This document shows, piece by piece, positions 34,425-46,136 of a stretch of 64,000 nucleotides of DNA. Each line of letters opens with the position of its first letter. Position 1 is the stretch's first letter. Below the pieces are notes generated by a model. It was not told where the DNA came from and ran no database searches. It saw only the letters and a program-made list of their open reading frames with translations. A program made the translations under genes and the position numbers. Origin of the DNA: Bactrocera neohumeralis (lineage: Eukaryota; Arthropoda; Insecta; Diptera; Tephritidae); assembly GCF_024586455.1 (NCBI RefSeq), contig NC_065920.1:16144144-16208143 (forward strand), given 5' to 3'.

Positions 34425-36589
34425 TTTGCCTTTGTTGGTATTTAAGCTCCTAGCACAAGGATAAGGAAACCTCAAACTCAGTCACGACATAAGTAAGAAG
34501 CCATTAAATCTGAACACTAGAAACCTAACTAAAAATGTCACATCATTAAAAGGTAAATTTTTCTTCAAATAAATAAAAGAAAAAAAAAAAAAATAACCAG
34601 TAAGAAACTAGTCCGCAAGCAACTATTTCCAATTGGAAGGCAACGCACATTCGCGTACACCTGCGCTGGTAAACGTATTTCCGCGCTTCATTTATACATC
34701 AGTTCCAGATCATTTAGACATTTTTTCACTTGTAACTTCTTCAACACAATACATACAAACAAACAAATACATTTGTATATATGTATGTATGTAAAGATAT
34801 ATATAAATACCACAAATCACCGCAAAGGGTAATCTTTTAACAATTTTCGCTTTCAAATGTTTAGGGCCATTGTCTGCGGCGTCAGTTGGCCATTCTTGAG
34901 GTTAAATTGTGCTAACTCTATTGCCAACCCACATAACTAATTGCTAGCAATCAATTACAACAACACAACACAAATTACCATCAACAATTGAAATTCGACA
35001 CAAACACACACAGACACACATACTCACACGCATGAAGACACTTAAATGATGCTCATAGTTTTGGCTTCAATGTGCTCATATATATATTTATATACATACA
35101 TATATGTACATACGAGTATGAGCATATGTAGGCCTGTTGTGTGTGTGTCTTTGTTATATTTGGTTCGAGTTTGCCGCTTAAGTCTTTCGTTTCTAATTGA
35201 CAACGATATGAAATTCATTAAGTTTCCATAAATTTCGAACGTGCAAACGTCAGCATGCCGATTTGTGAGATTTGTGAGACGAATATATGTACATGCACAT
35301 ATATACATGCAGACAAACACACATTCATGCATACATATGTGAAAAGCAGCGATTGTCTGTTTGTATGTGTGTCTGTGTCTACAGATTCGTTCCTGTAAGT
35401 GCTCTGAGCGCTGTTTGTCTACTTTCGAACACTTATAGCTGTAAGCAAGTGTATGTGCGTACAGACATACATACATGCATGAATATATATCGTCTCTGCA
35501 GTTCAAACAAAGAAATGAATTTCCTTAATTTTGATTACTTCACGCCAAATTTGATATGCACATATATCCAGGCGTTGCTCTTGTTGTTGTTATTACACTC
35601 GCCACAACACAACACAAACGCATTTGACACTTGCCAAGTCGCTGCTGTGGCAGCAACAATAACACGGTAGCGTCGTCGGCAGGCAAGCAACTCCGTACCA
35701 TGGCCAACAGAATCCAGAATCCAGCAACTCAAAACACAACAACAAGTATGAGGCGAGAAAAACAAACGAAAGGCACAACAACAACACACGAGCAGCCAAC
35801 AAAAGGGCCAGCAACTGTAGAGACTCTGCTCAAGCAGTGCGCGCTGAAGTAGAAGAAGGGCGAAAAATATAAAAAACAGCAAAAACAACGCAAGAGAAGG
35901 CCAAAATGTTGCTGGTGTTGCTTTCTATTTGTGGCAATGCTCGGCGCAACACTCACGACACGTACGCGATAGTCGAAAAACCAAAATACATACTTTTAAT
36001 AATATTAATGGAATTTGATTGTGTCTAATATGGCATGGCCGCCACAAGAAGAACAGGCAACAAAGAGCGTGTTACGTGTGTGCTTAGGTGAGCGAGCAGC
36101 AGTGCCGCGGCATACGAGCGGTGTATGAGTGGCAGCTATATAGTGTGGCGCATGGTTAGCAGCATTGAATGGCTGAGCCAGCAGCCAGCAGTCAGCAGCC
36201 GGCATCTTCATCTTAATTTTTCACTCATACAAGCATGCGGCCATTTATGCTTTTGCCCACATACACACAGCAACACATACATATATGTATATAGCGGTAT
36301 TCAGGTGTGCGGAGCACTTCTCTCTCTTTTAGCGAGGAAATAATCTCATCTGTGATTACAATTGTATCGAGCGCCTGAGCCGGTTTGTTCATTGAGCGCA
36401 CGCGTTCACGAGCACCGCAACATATTAATGGCAGTCGACGGCTGTTTTGGCGAGCACAAGTGTTTGAAAAAATGAGCGCGACGCGTACTTCTCTACTTTG
36501 CGCTGAGCAAACAACATGCAACTGATCGACAGTGGTTGACTTTTGAACTTTTTTTTTGATAAAATAATTTTAAGACAAGAAAAACTTTA
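34425..36589. other. Non-coding DNA with CATA/TATG microsatellites
   Basis: Rich in tatatgtatgtatg and cacacacatt stretches (34740-35120, 35270-35500). Long frames here (for example minus 35042-35506) are Tyr/Cys/His-rich products of these microsatellites. The 35640-36510 part is richer in GC. No gene is supported. Confidence 0.45.
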
Positions 36590-38270
36590 ACTTAGAATAG
36601 AAAGTGTTGAGAGGATACCATCTCATCTTCTTTAAAGCAGCTGATAAAATTGAAGGAAGATATTCAATCTTACCGCATGAATCCCGATGGGACAGTTTCC
36701 AGTTGGAACACCTGCAATCACTGAAAGGTTTGCTGAGAGCGAAGAGTTGACGACACCTCATACGATTTACCCTCGCACAGCTACTAGTAGTTGGTCAAGG
36801 CTTTCTGGGGAGATCTGAGGCCCTAACAATCCTGCAGTTAACCACAAGAAGCCAACGGAGCTTCTACCCGTTCCTATTCAGCGAGCTCAGGACTAATATT
36901 GCTGCCCTATTATAGGAGTCGACAGTCACCACTCGGAAAGAGGCGCTCCGGAGCAATAAATCTATTGATGTGGTCAAGAAGCCTAAAATTATAGCTAATG
37001 GATAGTTCCCGAGAGTGTACTCCTTAACCAACTTTGATCCATCAGTAAAAAGTTCACTACCCCTCTACTTAAAGGAGTCCTTCTCTCCCATGCCTCTCTC
37101 AAAGGTATGTGCGCAGGGAAACGACAGCCAGGGCTAGGCATGGCGATCTGGTACTCCAAGTATTTTGCAGCGTGTCCGTTACTTCTCTAATAATTTTAAA
37201 TAAATTAAAGGGTGCGAGGGTTCCAGAATACCCCGACTCTCAGACACCCAAGTAACCTGATTTTCTGAGTCTAAGGAAAGTTTTCGCTGCCATACACCTT
37301 CCTTGAGCGTCATACTAGACCACACATTGAACACTCGGCAATTTGTGCGCAATTTTGGTATTTCCAGCGTCTCTTGTCATTAAAAAATTCCGTAATTTTG
37401 AAGAGATACCCCACTTTTTACCCCTGACTTGGATGAGAAATTCCTATCTAGGGTGAGCCATGGATACACGACAGCCAATGCTTTCCTTGTTCTGTCGTTG
37501 AGATTGAGTTTCCATGGGAGTTTCCTGTCAAGGATGAGCCATAGGTACTAAAAACTGTCAGCATGCCAGAGACACATGCCTCAATGGTGGAAGTTACCGG
37601 GATTTTGTACTTCCTAGTTCCAGTTCGGTGTTGCTAAGTTTAGGGAAAGTCCTTTTTGCAGCCCAGTTAATGCTAAGGTACTCCTGTCTTAGCTCATACA
37701 CGGGATTCAAAAATTTTGCTTTAGCCATCAGGGCTAAGTCCTCCGCGAAAGCAATCACCCGGCAGCGACTTTCCTCAAACTTTTCTAGAAGATCATTGGC
37801 AATCAGGGAAGTGACAAGAGAGGTCCGCCCTGTGGGATGAATGCACTCACATTCCTTTGAGCCCGCTCACTACCTCATTCCGTCATGATCGTGCTATCGT
37901 AGAGAAGTTTTAAGATTAGATGCTTAAGGTTCGATTCAACGCCAAAGCTATTCAAAGCTCTAATGAATGCCACCACGATATCGAGGAACTACAAACTCCT
38001 TATTTCTTATAGTACTCTGGAACCAGGAGACAAGAGTGTGCGAGACAGAGTCTAACGCAATACGTTGTGGAAAGCCCTCTCAATATCAAGAAAGGTTCCC
38101 ACTGCAAACTCCTTGTGGTTTATGGTCCTTCCGAGCCAGCAGCCAAGAGCTTGCAGGGCAATGTTCACTGACTTACCTTTGCAAATGGCATGCAGTGCCT
38201 CTCTAAGGTTTTCAATAAGAGTAGAGACTGAGGTCTAAAATCCTTGGCCAACATGTGAGTTCTTTTAAAA
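36590..38270 (-). pseudogene. RNase H-bearing LINE fragment (LOA/I-like)
   Basis: On the minus strand, from high to low coordinate, there is an EGFP.RIAL-like stretch (degraded FLDIEGAF region near 38090), NDLLEKFEESRCRVIAFAED and LALMAKAKFLNPVYEL (the YADD box region with AED in place of the usual ADD, about 37800-37700), then decayed connector/RNase H sequence. The copy ends in a CFKEDEMVSSQHFL stretch near 36610, matching the Cys/His tail (C..(D/E)E......H.L). All frames are interrupted. Confidence 0.7.
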
Positions 38271-39295
38271 ACCTGCGGGATAAACGCAAGCCTAACCTGC
38301 CCAGGATTCAGGAATATTTAGTTATAACTTAAGAAACTTAGAAAGAAAGTATTGATAAATGGTGGAAGAAAAGCCATAAAATGACATTATGGCAATGTAA
38401 ACCAGACAATGCTAAGCGGTACATAATCATTTGAATGCCCAAAATGTTCAGTAAAATTCGCAAAACCTGCAAAAAAAAAAAAAAACAAAATATGCAAAAT
38501 GACTCACTGTAAAGAGAGTGCCCCAACTACAGAGATGCCTAAGAATTGTTTGGTAAAAAAATATAACGCAAACACGTTTAATAAACAAATTCATTAAATA
38601 GCGCTAACGCTCAGAGTCCGCGCTGATAAGCGAGCAAACAAATATGCGCTTAACAGTGGAGCGCGCTCTCCTACGTCACACTCAGTTTTTCTCCATGAAC
38701 TTGCACGCTTTTGTATTTACTAACGTCTACATTTCAGATTTTTTTTCGATTCCATTGCGCTATTTCCTATATTTCTTGCATATTTCGTTATGTTTTTCAA
38801 GCATGCCTTATATGTTTGTGTGTATGTGTGTGTGGTTTGTGCCTAAGTATTTAGTTTGATTATTTGTTTGAATTTTTCTTCATTACTCACTGTTCAGGCT
38901 ATACTTTTCGCTGTTCCTCGATTTTCCATACTTTTCTCAGCAAAAGCGGCTCACTCACATGCACTCACACACAAACACGTGCACGTAAAGGAAGAGCTTT
39001 GCAGTGACTATGTTGTTGTCATTCTTGTTTTTGTTGCTGCTGTTATTATTGACCGTCGGTGGAATTCCTCTGCGCAAAGTTAACCGCCGATAATGATGAC
39101 GAAGATGATAGCAACGAGTGCGAGCACAATGCGGTAAACGGTTGTAGAGTTGCCGCGGCAAAGTGTTGTTATTGTTGTAGTTCAAAATTTGGGCTTTAGT
39201 AGAAATTTTCGTTTTAATTTAGATTTTAAATAAAATTTTGGTTTTACGAATTAAGCATTAAGAAATTAGCGATACACTTTTTTTTCATTGCCGTT
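38271..39295. other. Non-coding DNA
   Basis: No domain or repeat was recognised, apart from a poly-A run at 38470 and GTGTGT/CACACA stretches near 38820 and 38960. Confidence 0.4.
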
Positions 39296-40095
39296 GATGC
39301 TGTAACGGTTATCTAGTTCCCATTAGTAAGGTTCAGATAAGTTGTCGTCGGGTTCATCCAACCAGGAAACGTCCTGTTTTGACGGGGTCGGACTATAGGG
39401 AGAAGTGTGCCAGATGTATAGGGTTAGCTGGGCATGCAAAGAGGTGGGTAGAGTCATGCGAGGACTCGTTGCATACTGGACATATAATTGATATTCTGGG
39501 GATTGAGGATAAGTATAAGCTGCCATAGTATCTAAAACATAGTTGCGCAAGGGTCACTCTCGATTCTAGTGGCAATTCGAGTTCTTCGTCTGCAATGGGT
39601 GCTGGTTTGACTCCAAGTATGCCAATCACTGAGAGCAAGTCGGAGAAGGTGTTTATAGCTCCACTGTGAAAAACGGTCAGTGCATGTATAAAGTTAGTTA
39701 CGTCCGAAGTCTGGTCGGCGTATTGTCTTATGTCGTTGACGTAGTCGAGGAAGGATCTGTTAATGGGCTTGGGAGGCGGTTCCGCTTCAAGCAAATGACT
39801 GCAGGAATGAATTTTACGAAAACAGCCCAGCAGGAACTGTCGGCGGTCAGTGCATATCTGAAGTTAGTTGCGTCCGAAGTTTGGTCGGCGTATTGTCTTA
39901 GTTGAGAAAGGATCTCTTGATGCTCCTAAGAGACGGTTCTGCGTCAAGCAGATGACTACAAGGATGCTTTCTACGAAAACACCCCAGCAGAAACTGCTTG
40001 GAGAGAAACTCATTATAATCCTTAACTGGGACCATGCGGGCCTCACTGTGCAGGTGTTCGATAGGAGACATCAAGAGACGTCCCGTTATAGTCAA
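39296..40095 (-). pseudogene. Jockey-like LINE 3' fragment, internally duplicated
   Basis: The minus strand encodes the C-terminal region of a Jockey-type ORF2: GRLLMSPIEHLHSEARMVPV, then EFLSKQFLLGCFRRKHPCSH, a QYADQTSDATNF block, a LGVKPAPIADEELELP block, and a final ICPVCNESSHDSTHLFACP zinc-knuckle-like segment (C..C....H....C). About 169 bp (plus-strand 39677-39845, repeated at 39846-40014) occur twice in tandem, so the FLLGC and YADQTSD blocks appear twice. Truncated at 40095, where a CCCACGACAGTC-bearing piece begins. Confidence 0.8.
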
Positions 40096-40098
40096 ATT

Positions 40099-40160
40099 CC
40101 CACGACAGTCAGTGTTTTGTTACCGGAATCGACCTAGATTTTATCTGGCCAAAGGCAATT
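40099..40160 (+). repeat. CCCACGACAGTC retroposon-like piece, copy 3
   Basis: Shares CCCACGACAGTC and a GATTTTATCTGGCCAAAGG-type word with the piece at 16811-16906. No CAA tail remains. It abuts the 5' truncation of the antisense Jockey-like copy. Confidence 0.45.
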
Positions 40161-40277
40161 TTTTCGGAGATCTAGCCTCGTTTGATAAGTTCGGTAAATT
40201 TTAGACTTGTTTTCATTCTTCATCCTCTAATCTAAACATTTTTAAAGCTATCTGACTGTCCCCTGATCAAAACACGC

Positions 40278-41450
40278 GAAACTAAATTGATCACGTTGTG
40301 ATAGACGGAAGACATGCTTCCACTGTGCTAGACGTATTTTCGATCCGAGCAACCAGTCGGATCACTATCTTCTTGTTGCAAAGCTGCACACAAGACTCAG
40401 GACGTACGTCAAACAGAACATCGAAAGCTGAGCGTCGAAAAGCCGCAATCCAACAAACGTCAAGAGTTACCATACTCGACTCTCAATCCCGCTTAACCAT
40501 GGCAACTCCTATCCCAAGGACGTTTCCTAACAATAGGACTCCATCAGCCATTCTATTCATACCACTGGGGAAGAGGTGGTAGATCACTAATGCTCTCCCA
40601 CCCTGCAGCCGATTGTAACGAGGGCTGCGACAGAACGATAACATTAGAAGAGGTAGAAAAATAGACAAATTTTCAACAAAAAGAAGAGAGAGGCAGTAAA
40701 ACGAGGAGCTTGAGATGCTGGCTAGCAGGAGTACAACCCGAAAATTTTATCAGAAATTAGCAAGCAAACGTTTTCAAGCCCGGTGCCAGCTTCTTTAAGA
40801 ACAGGATTGGAAGCTTGATGATGGACACACAGAGTTCACTCGAAACTTGGAAAGAAAACTTCCCGAAGCTGGTAAATGGCAAAAGGAGTGCTGCGACATA
40901 TGAATAAGAGCTCGAGCTAAAAACAATAAAACCCCAGGGGTCGATGGATTACGATCGCGAGGAGCTGAAAAGGCGCTTATTCCAGCTGCGAAGTATAACT
41001 TGGTTGGATGAATAGTGCCAAATGTTTGGAATAAGAGTTATAGAGTCTCTCATTATTCCCGTTCTTTTGAACGGCGCAGAAACATGGACGATGATGAACG
41101 AAGATAAGAAAGCGCTTACAGCATTCGAGAGAACTGTCCTCCGCAAAGTCTTCCGAGCCGTCCGCATGAGCGATGAATATCGAAGAAGATGAAATCAATA
41201 ACTGCATAAGATCTACGGTCTACGATATTGTCCCAGCGAAAATCTCCTTCAATTCGAGACACATGGGTGGACAACAAAAGCAAGGGTGCCCCCGCATCCA
41301 ATGGAAGGGCTTGGTATGTACAACTGGCGTGACATCGCAAAGGCTAGGGGCAACTGGCTAAGTTTTGTCAAAGAGGAAGCTGAAGAAGAAGTCATAAAAG
41401 TGCTTGCCCAGTTACAGTTAATACCGATTATTGGCAACTCTGCTCACTAC
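40278..41450 (+). pseudogene. RTE-like LINE remnant lacking most of the reverse transcriptase
   Basis: The endonuclease C-terminal region is visible as DHVVIDGRHASTVLDV, followed by a decayed CTQDSGRTSN-like stretch. Then comes the linker before RT (TRKFYQKLASK, a TPGVDGLRS word), and then directly the post-RT C-terminus: a WTMMNEDKKALTAFERTVLR-type region, RRWNHEL-like remnants, and CPRIQWKGLV followed by a KEEAEEEVIKVLAQ end near 41405-41420. The central RT motifs are deleted. The endonuclease part matches the copy at 61800-63905. Confidence 0.7.
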
Positions 41451-42738
41451 TACTACCAACTTCATGCATTCCATGCATGCAACAGACACTTCGCTATATA
41501 GCGAATTGCTGATGACGGTGATAATGACGTTGGCCAACACACAGTGCCATTGTTTGTAAAATGCAGACACTGTTGTTGCTGTTGTTGATTTTCCTTTTTT
41601 CGCTCATTTGTATTGTTATTGCAATGCTAGGTAGTTATTGTTGTTGTTATTGACGCTGACGACGCTTTTTGAAATTCCTTTGATTGGTGCAGCATTCGCT
41701 GTTTGCACAATATTCATGCACACATACATAGACATATATACATATGTATACCAAAATATATACACATACACCAACACATATACACACACCATGCCGTATG
41801 CACATCGGCAGAAGGGGACATGCTGAACTGCGGCCAAGGCGATGGTCTTCGATTCCTAATTGAAAGACGGCGGCGGCGACACGGCAAGCATTGAAGGGCG
41901 CAAAGGAGCAGCGAGCAGCGATTCAAAGTGAGCGCTCGCGAGTAGGTGTTGCCCGGAGGAGTAGTGTGGGGCGGAGAAGAGTTCAACGTGTGGGTAAACA
42001 TTTAAAACGAATTAATTTTCATATATCAATGATTAACACTATGCCATGAGTCAGGTCACACAGCAACGGTATTTTAGGAAGAGCGACAGTGAGCGACAAT
42101 AATAAGTGGCAAATGACAGTTGCAAAAACTTTATTTCTCTAAAAACAAAATGGGATAAGAAGTTACTTATTTATTTGAAGTCATAGAATTCTAATATTTT
42201 GGCTGAGAGCAAAAAGTTTTCGAATGACTTTGGCGAGCTCGGAGCCAACGTAAATCGGGTGCATTGGCCAATGCGTCATACAAATGCCCAGCAACAAGTT
42301 TATATGTATGCTATATGCTATAGTTATGCAGTTGGAGTAAGATTTACAGATGGCGGCGGGGAGATGTGGCAGTGAAATTCGAGTGCAGTTGCAGTTCCTT
42401 GCAATTTTGCGTTCACTATTAATAACCTTTCATTGCGTTCTTTACCATCGCCAATTCGATTACTAATCAAAGCTGCCCATCCGCGGGCAATACTTCTTTT
42501 GTGGCTACCAATTGTTGCTCGCATTGTTGTTAGCGGCCAACTGATCAAGCAATGAAAGCGTAAAAAATGCTCACGAAAGCGCCTTTTGCATTTCGTTTTG
42601 CTTTTGCGAACTCTGTACAAGCAGTGGCGGTCGGGTGGGGAGGGTTCTAATGTGTTGGGAGAAAAACACTTTTTGGACTGAAAAAAAAATTTACATTTAT
42701 TTAGTAGTATAGAAAATAAAATAATATTAGCAGGTCAA
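41451..42738. other. Non-coding DNA
   Basis: CATA/CACA microsatellite at 41720-41795, GTTGTT runs near 41570 and 41635, otherwise nothing recognised. Confidence 0.4.
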
Positions 42739-43740
42739 ATGGAATCGATGGCATGTGTTCAAAGATAAACGGCTATCTCTCCGACATTTCTTGCTTCCTA
42801 TCTGCACGGAACTTAACATTTTCCCCCACTAAATCCGCAGCGACAATATTTACAAACAAAGGAGTACTTGACCGTAATATTACAGTCGATGGCGTCAAGA
42901 TTCCGACTGTCGATAATCCTAAGATTTTAGGTGTGACTTTTGACTGTCTGAGCTCCTTCACTCCTCACACAACCGCTATTAACGCCAAAGTACAGAGCCG
43001 CAACAAAATCCTCAAGTCGCTAGCCGGCAGCACATGGGGAAAAGACAAAGAAACATTGTTGGCAACTTACAAGGCAATCGGCCAGCCGGTCCTCAACTAA
43101 GCGCCTGGATGTAGTGAAACGCAGACAAGGAAGCTTCAGACCTGTCAGAATACTGCCACTTCGAACTACGACAGGATGCCTCTTGATGTCTCCTATCGAA
43201 TGAACTCCTCTCGAGGCGGTGGAGAGTAACCTGCTTGGAGCGGAACAGCTTCCTAGGAACATCAAGAGGTCATTCCTCAACTTCGACGACGACATCAGAC
43301 AATACGTCGACCAGACTTCGGACGCAACTAACTTCAGATATGCACTGACCGCCATTCACAGTGGAGTCATCAACACCTTCACCGACTCCCTTCCAGTGAA
43401 TGGCGTACGCGGAGTCAAAGCACCACCCGTTGCAGAGGAAGAGCTCTAGTTCTCACGAGAAACAAGACTGACCCTTGCGTGCTTCGTTCTGGATACTGTA
43501 GCAGTTTTAACTCCTACTTATCCCGAATAGACCCCGACATATCCAATATATGTCCTACGTACAATGAGTCTCCATATAACACTGGCCACCTCTTTGCATG
43601 CTCACTCATCTGACAGCCCTCTCCCTTTGGTCCGACCCCGTCCAAACAGCACGTTTCTTGCGCCTTCCTTTGGATGACGTCGACGACAACTTAGCAAATC
43701 CTTACCATCCTAACGGGAACTAGGTACCCGCTAAAACAAC
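42739..43740 (+). pseudogene. Jockey-like LINE 3' fragment with CAA tail
   Basis: The plus strand keeps the largest intact Jockey piece in the window. It shows KINGYLSDISCFLSARNLTF and SPTKSAATIFTNKG, then VDGVKIPTVDNPKILGVTFD, then KILKSLAGSTWGKDKETLLA and TYKAIGQPVLN. After a frameshift come DDDIRQYVDQTSDATNFRYA and NGVRGVKAPPVAEEEL. The element finishes with a degraded zinc-knuckle-like tail and an ACAACAACAAC run near 43735-43747. Catalytic RT motifs upstream are missing (5' truncation). Closely related to the antisense copy at 39296-40095. Confidence 0.82.
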
Positions 43741-43752
43741 AACAACAACTTT

Positions 43753-44330
43753 ATGATTCGGTGCAGTGTTTGGATATGTTCAAGCGTAATAAATCCCCAT
43801 CATTTCACTCCAAAGTACAATCGACAGTCATATCCGAGTGGTCTGCACCCGATGAACCCGATGAACCCGCGAAGCAAGGAAAAATACCAGTCTACTGACA
43901 CAGTTCTGGCGTCTGTATTTTGGGATGCGCATGGAATAATTTTTATTGACTCCCTTGGAAAAGGAAAGACCATCAACAGCGACTGTTACATAGCATTATT
44001 GAACCGTTTGAAGGACGAAATCGCCGAAAAACGGCCGAATTTAAAGAAAACGAAAGTGCTGTTTCACCAGGACAAGTCAGGGAAAACAATGGCAAAAGTT
44101 CATGAATTGGGCTTCTAATTACTTCCACAACCACTGGTTTCTCCAGATCTGTCCCCCGCGATTATTTTCTGCTCTCAGATCTCAAAAGAATGCTCGCTGG
44201 GTAGAAATTTTCGTCGACGGAAGAGGGGATCGCCGAAACTGCGGCCTGTTTGGAAGCAAAGCACAAAACGTACTACAAAAATTATATCGTAAGGTTGAAG
44301 GGTTGTTATAATCAGTGTATCATCCTTGAA
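43753..44330 (+). pseudogene. Mariner transposase, catalytic half
   Basis: The plus strand shows SVFWDAHGIIFIDSLGKGKT (first catalytic Asp), LNRLKDEIAEKRPNLKKTK, and VLFHQDKSGK (second Asp, followed by a short deletion of the usual NAPCH region). After a frameshift come SPDLSPADYFLLSDLKRMLA-like remnants (third Asp of DD34D) and a C-terminal YYKN.IE.LEG..NQCIILEGN region. It begins directly after the CAA tail of the Jockey-like copy. No terminal repeats were recognised. Subfamily is probably mellifera-like (inference). Confidence 0.85.
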
Positions 44331-44334
44331 GGGA

Positions 44335-46135
44335 ACCATGTTAAATAAAACGAATTTTGCCAAAATCAAATGTGTTTTACTATCCCAGGCCGGGTATGAA
44401 TCAAGGATTTTGGAAACATAAGAAGAAGTGTAAGTAGCCTAAAAGTAGGCTTTGTTAAATTGCTTAAAAACGAGCGGGGCAATAGTAACTTACTTAGACG
44501 AGGCAAACTAAAGTAATGTTTGAAACGAACTCTAAGAAAGACCTTCGAGTGCTTTAATCACACACCTTCGATCAATGCTTGTATAGGTTAGATTAAACTG
44601 GTAGGCCAATAAGCCATACACAGACCAGTTTTGGTACATTGCGATACCAGATGGAGTTCAATTACTATGTTCAAGAGAAGTAGTCATCTTTTAGGATGCC
44701 TGCGCTTGACTCGAATTTTAGCAGACTCTGCGGCCTCACTGTCGATAGATCCTCCAGTGTATCATACTGTGGGGACCCCAGATGCTTACAGCATAGTATT
44801 GCCAATACAGGACATGCTTGTATAACCTTTATGATTGTTAATTTATATCAGCGACAATTCTTATAGCGAAAGTTGGAACAAAGTGAGTAACTTAAATGCT
44901 TATGCAGAACAGAATCACTTCGCATAACTTTTTGCTTACAGATATTTTTGGAATTTAAAAATTTTTGCCACAGCAACAACACCCCAAGCAACTGCACTGT
45001 GTAGCGCAGGCGCACCGAGTTATGCATATACTTATACATGCATTTCTATTGTATGTGTGTGTGTGTGCAATTGCCATTGCTGCCATAGTAAAAACTGTCG
45101 CTACACCACAAATGAACTGAAAAAGGAAGCGTTCAAGCCTTCAAAACAACAACAAATGCAGCATTGGCACTAAACAGAAAAGCGAACAAAACAAAGACAG
45201 CAAAAACTTTTGCTTTTTTCGCCGCAATTTTATTCCTTATGAGTGCCAACGTTGCGAAAATGCCTCTGCGTTTGTCCAACGGCTGAGCAATTGGCGAAAT
45301 GAACGCCGGCCCAACACACCGACTGTCTAGCTATTGCTTAGCCGCGCACAAGCGCTCTGCTTGGCCTACCCCACGACTATTCCATGGCTGTGAATACTGG
45401 CTGTTGCTTAGTCAATGGACAATTGCAGCGCGTTCGCCCGACTGCCAGCCAGCCAGCCACTTGCGCGTCGGTCCGTACGTTCGCTTATGTGTCGGCTCGG
45501 CGGCTGTCGCTTGACTGTCGTCCGGCCGCCTGTCTGCGTGGCTGCTTGCTTGCTTGCTTGCATTTTTATCTTTTGAGGAATATTACGAAAACACGCAATG
45601 TCTGCGCGCGCAAGCTGACCGTCATTCCCCCGCCACCACCACTAGCACGTCTCAAGAATGCATTCGTCCACATACGTTCATGCATAACCTCACTTCTTGT
45701 ACACTCCGCGCTCAGCTGCCATGTCTAGCAGCCTGTTCACTAGCTGGTCGGGAGTGCTTGTGCTTCGTTGGTGCCGTTGCAAATGCGCCGGCCAAGTGCA
45801 CGTAATATTGATAAAATTAAGAATAAAAATAAAATAAAATGACAGAATAGGAATGCCAACTATTTGCCGTTGTTATTGTTTTCATACTAAGGCCTGCTTG
45901 TTGCTGCTGTTGTAATAGCTCCTTCCGCAGCAATGACTATGTGCCTTAAAGGCAAAACCAACAACAAAAATAAGTATAGCAGATAGAGAAGTTGTGTTAA
46001 GACGTACTCACTTGAAGCAACAGTTAGACTCAGCAACAGGGTTGCCATTGCTGTGCATTTAAAATTAATAATCTGCAATAAAATATTTAGGAGACCACAA
46101 ATATCGGTTTTAATGTGATATTGTCACGAAAAGTC
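44335..46135. other. Non-coding DNA with a GC-richer block
   Basis: 45300-45800 is GC-rich with a (GCTT)n run at 45541-45562 and frames that give Cys/Arg/Ala-rich products without domains. The part at 44580-44830 (ggttagattaaactggtagg, gtggggaccccagatgctta) resembles LINE 3' UTR sequence of flies from memory, but I cannot verify it. Confidence 0.35.
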
Positions 46136-46136
46136 C

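Noticed and set aside
35042..35506. 154-codon minus-strand frame
   Set aside because: Tyr/Cys/His pattern comes from TATG/CATA microsatellites.
44580..44830. Possible LINE 3' UTR (ggttagattaaactggtagg, ggggaccccagatgctta)
   Set aside because: Recalled only loosely; no second copy in the window and no coding sequence attached, so not called.
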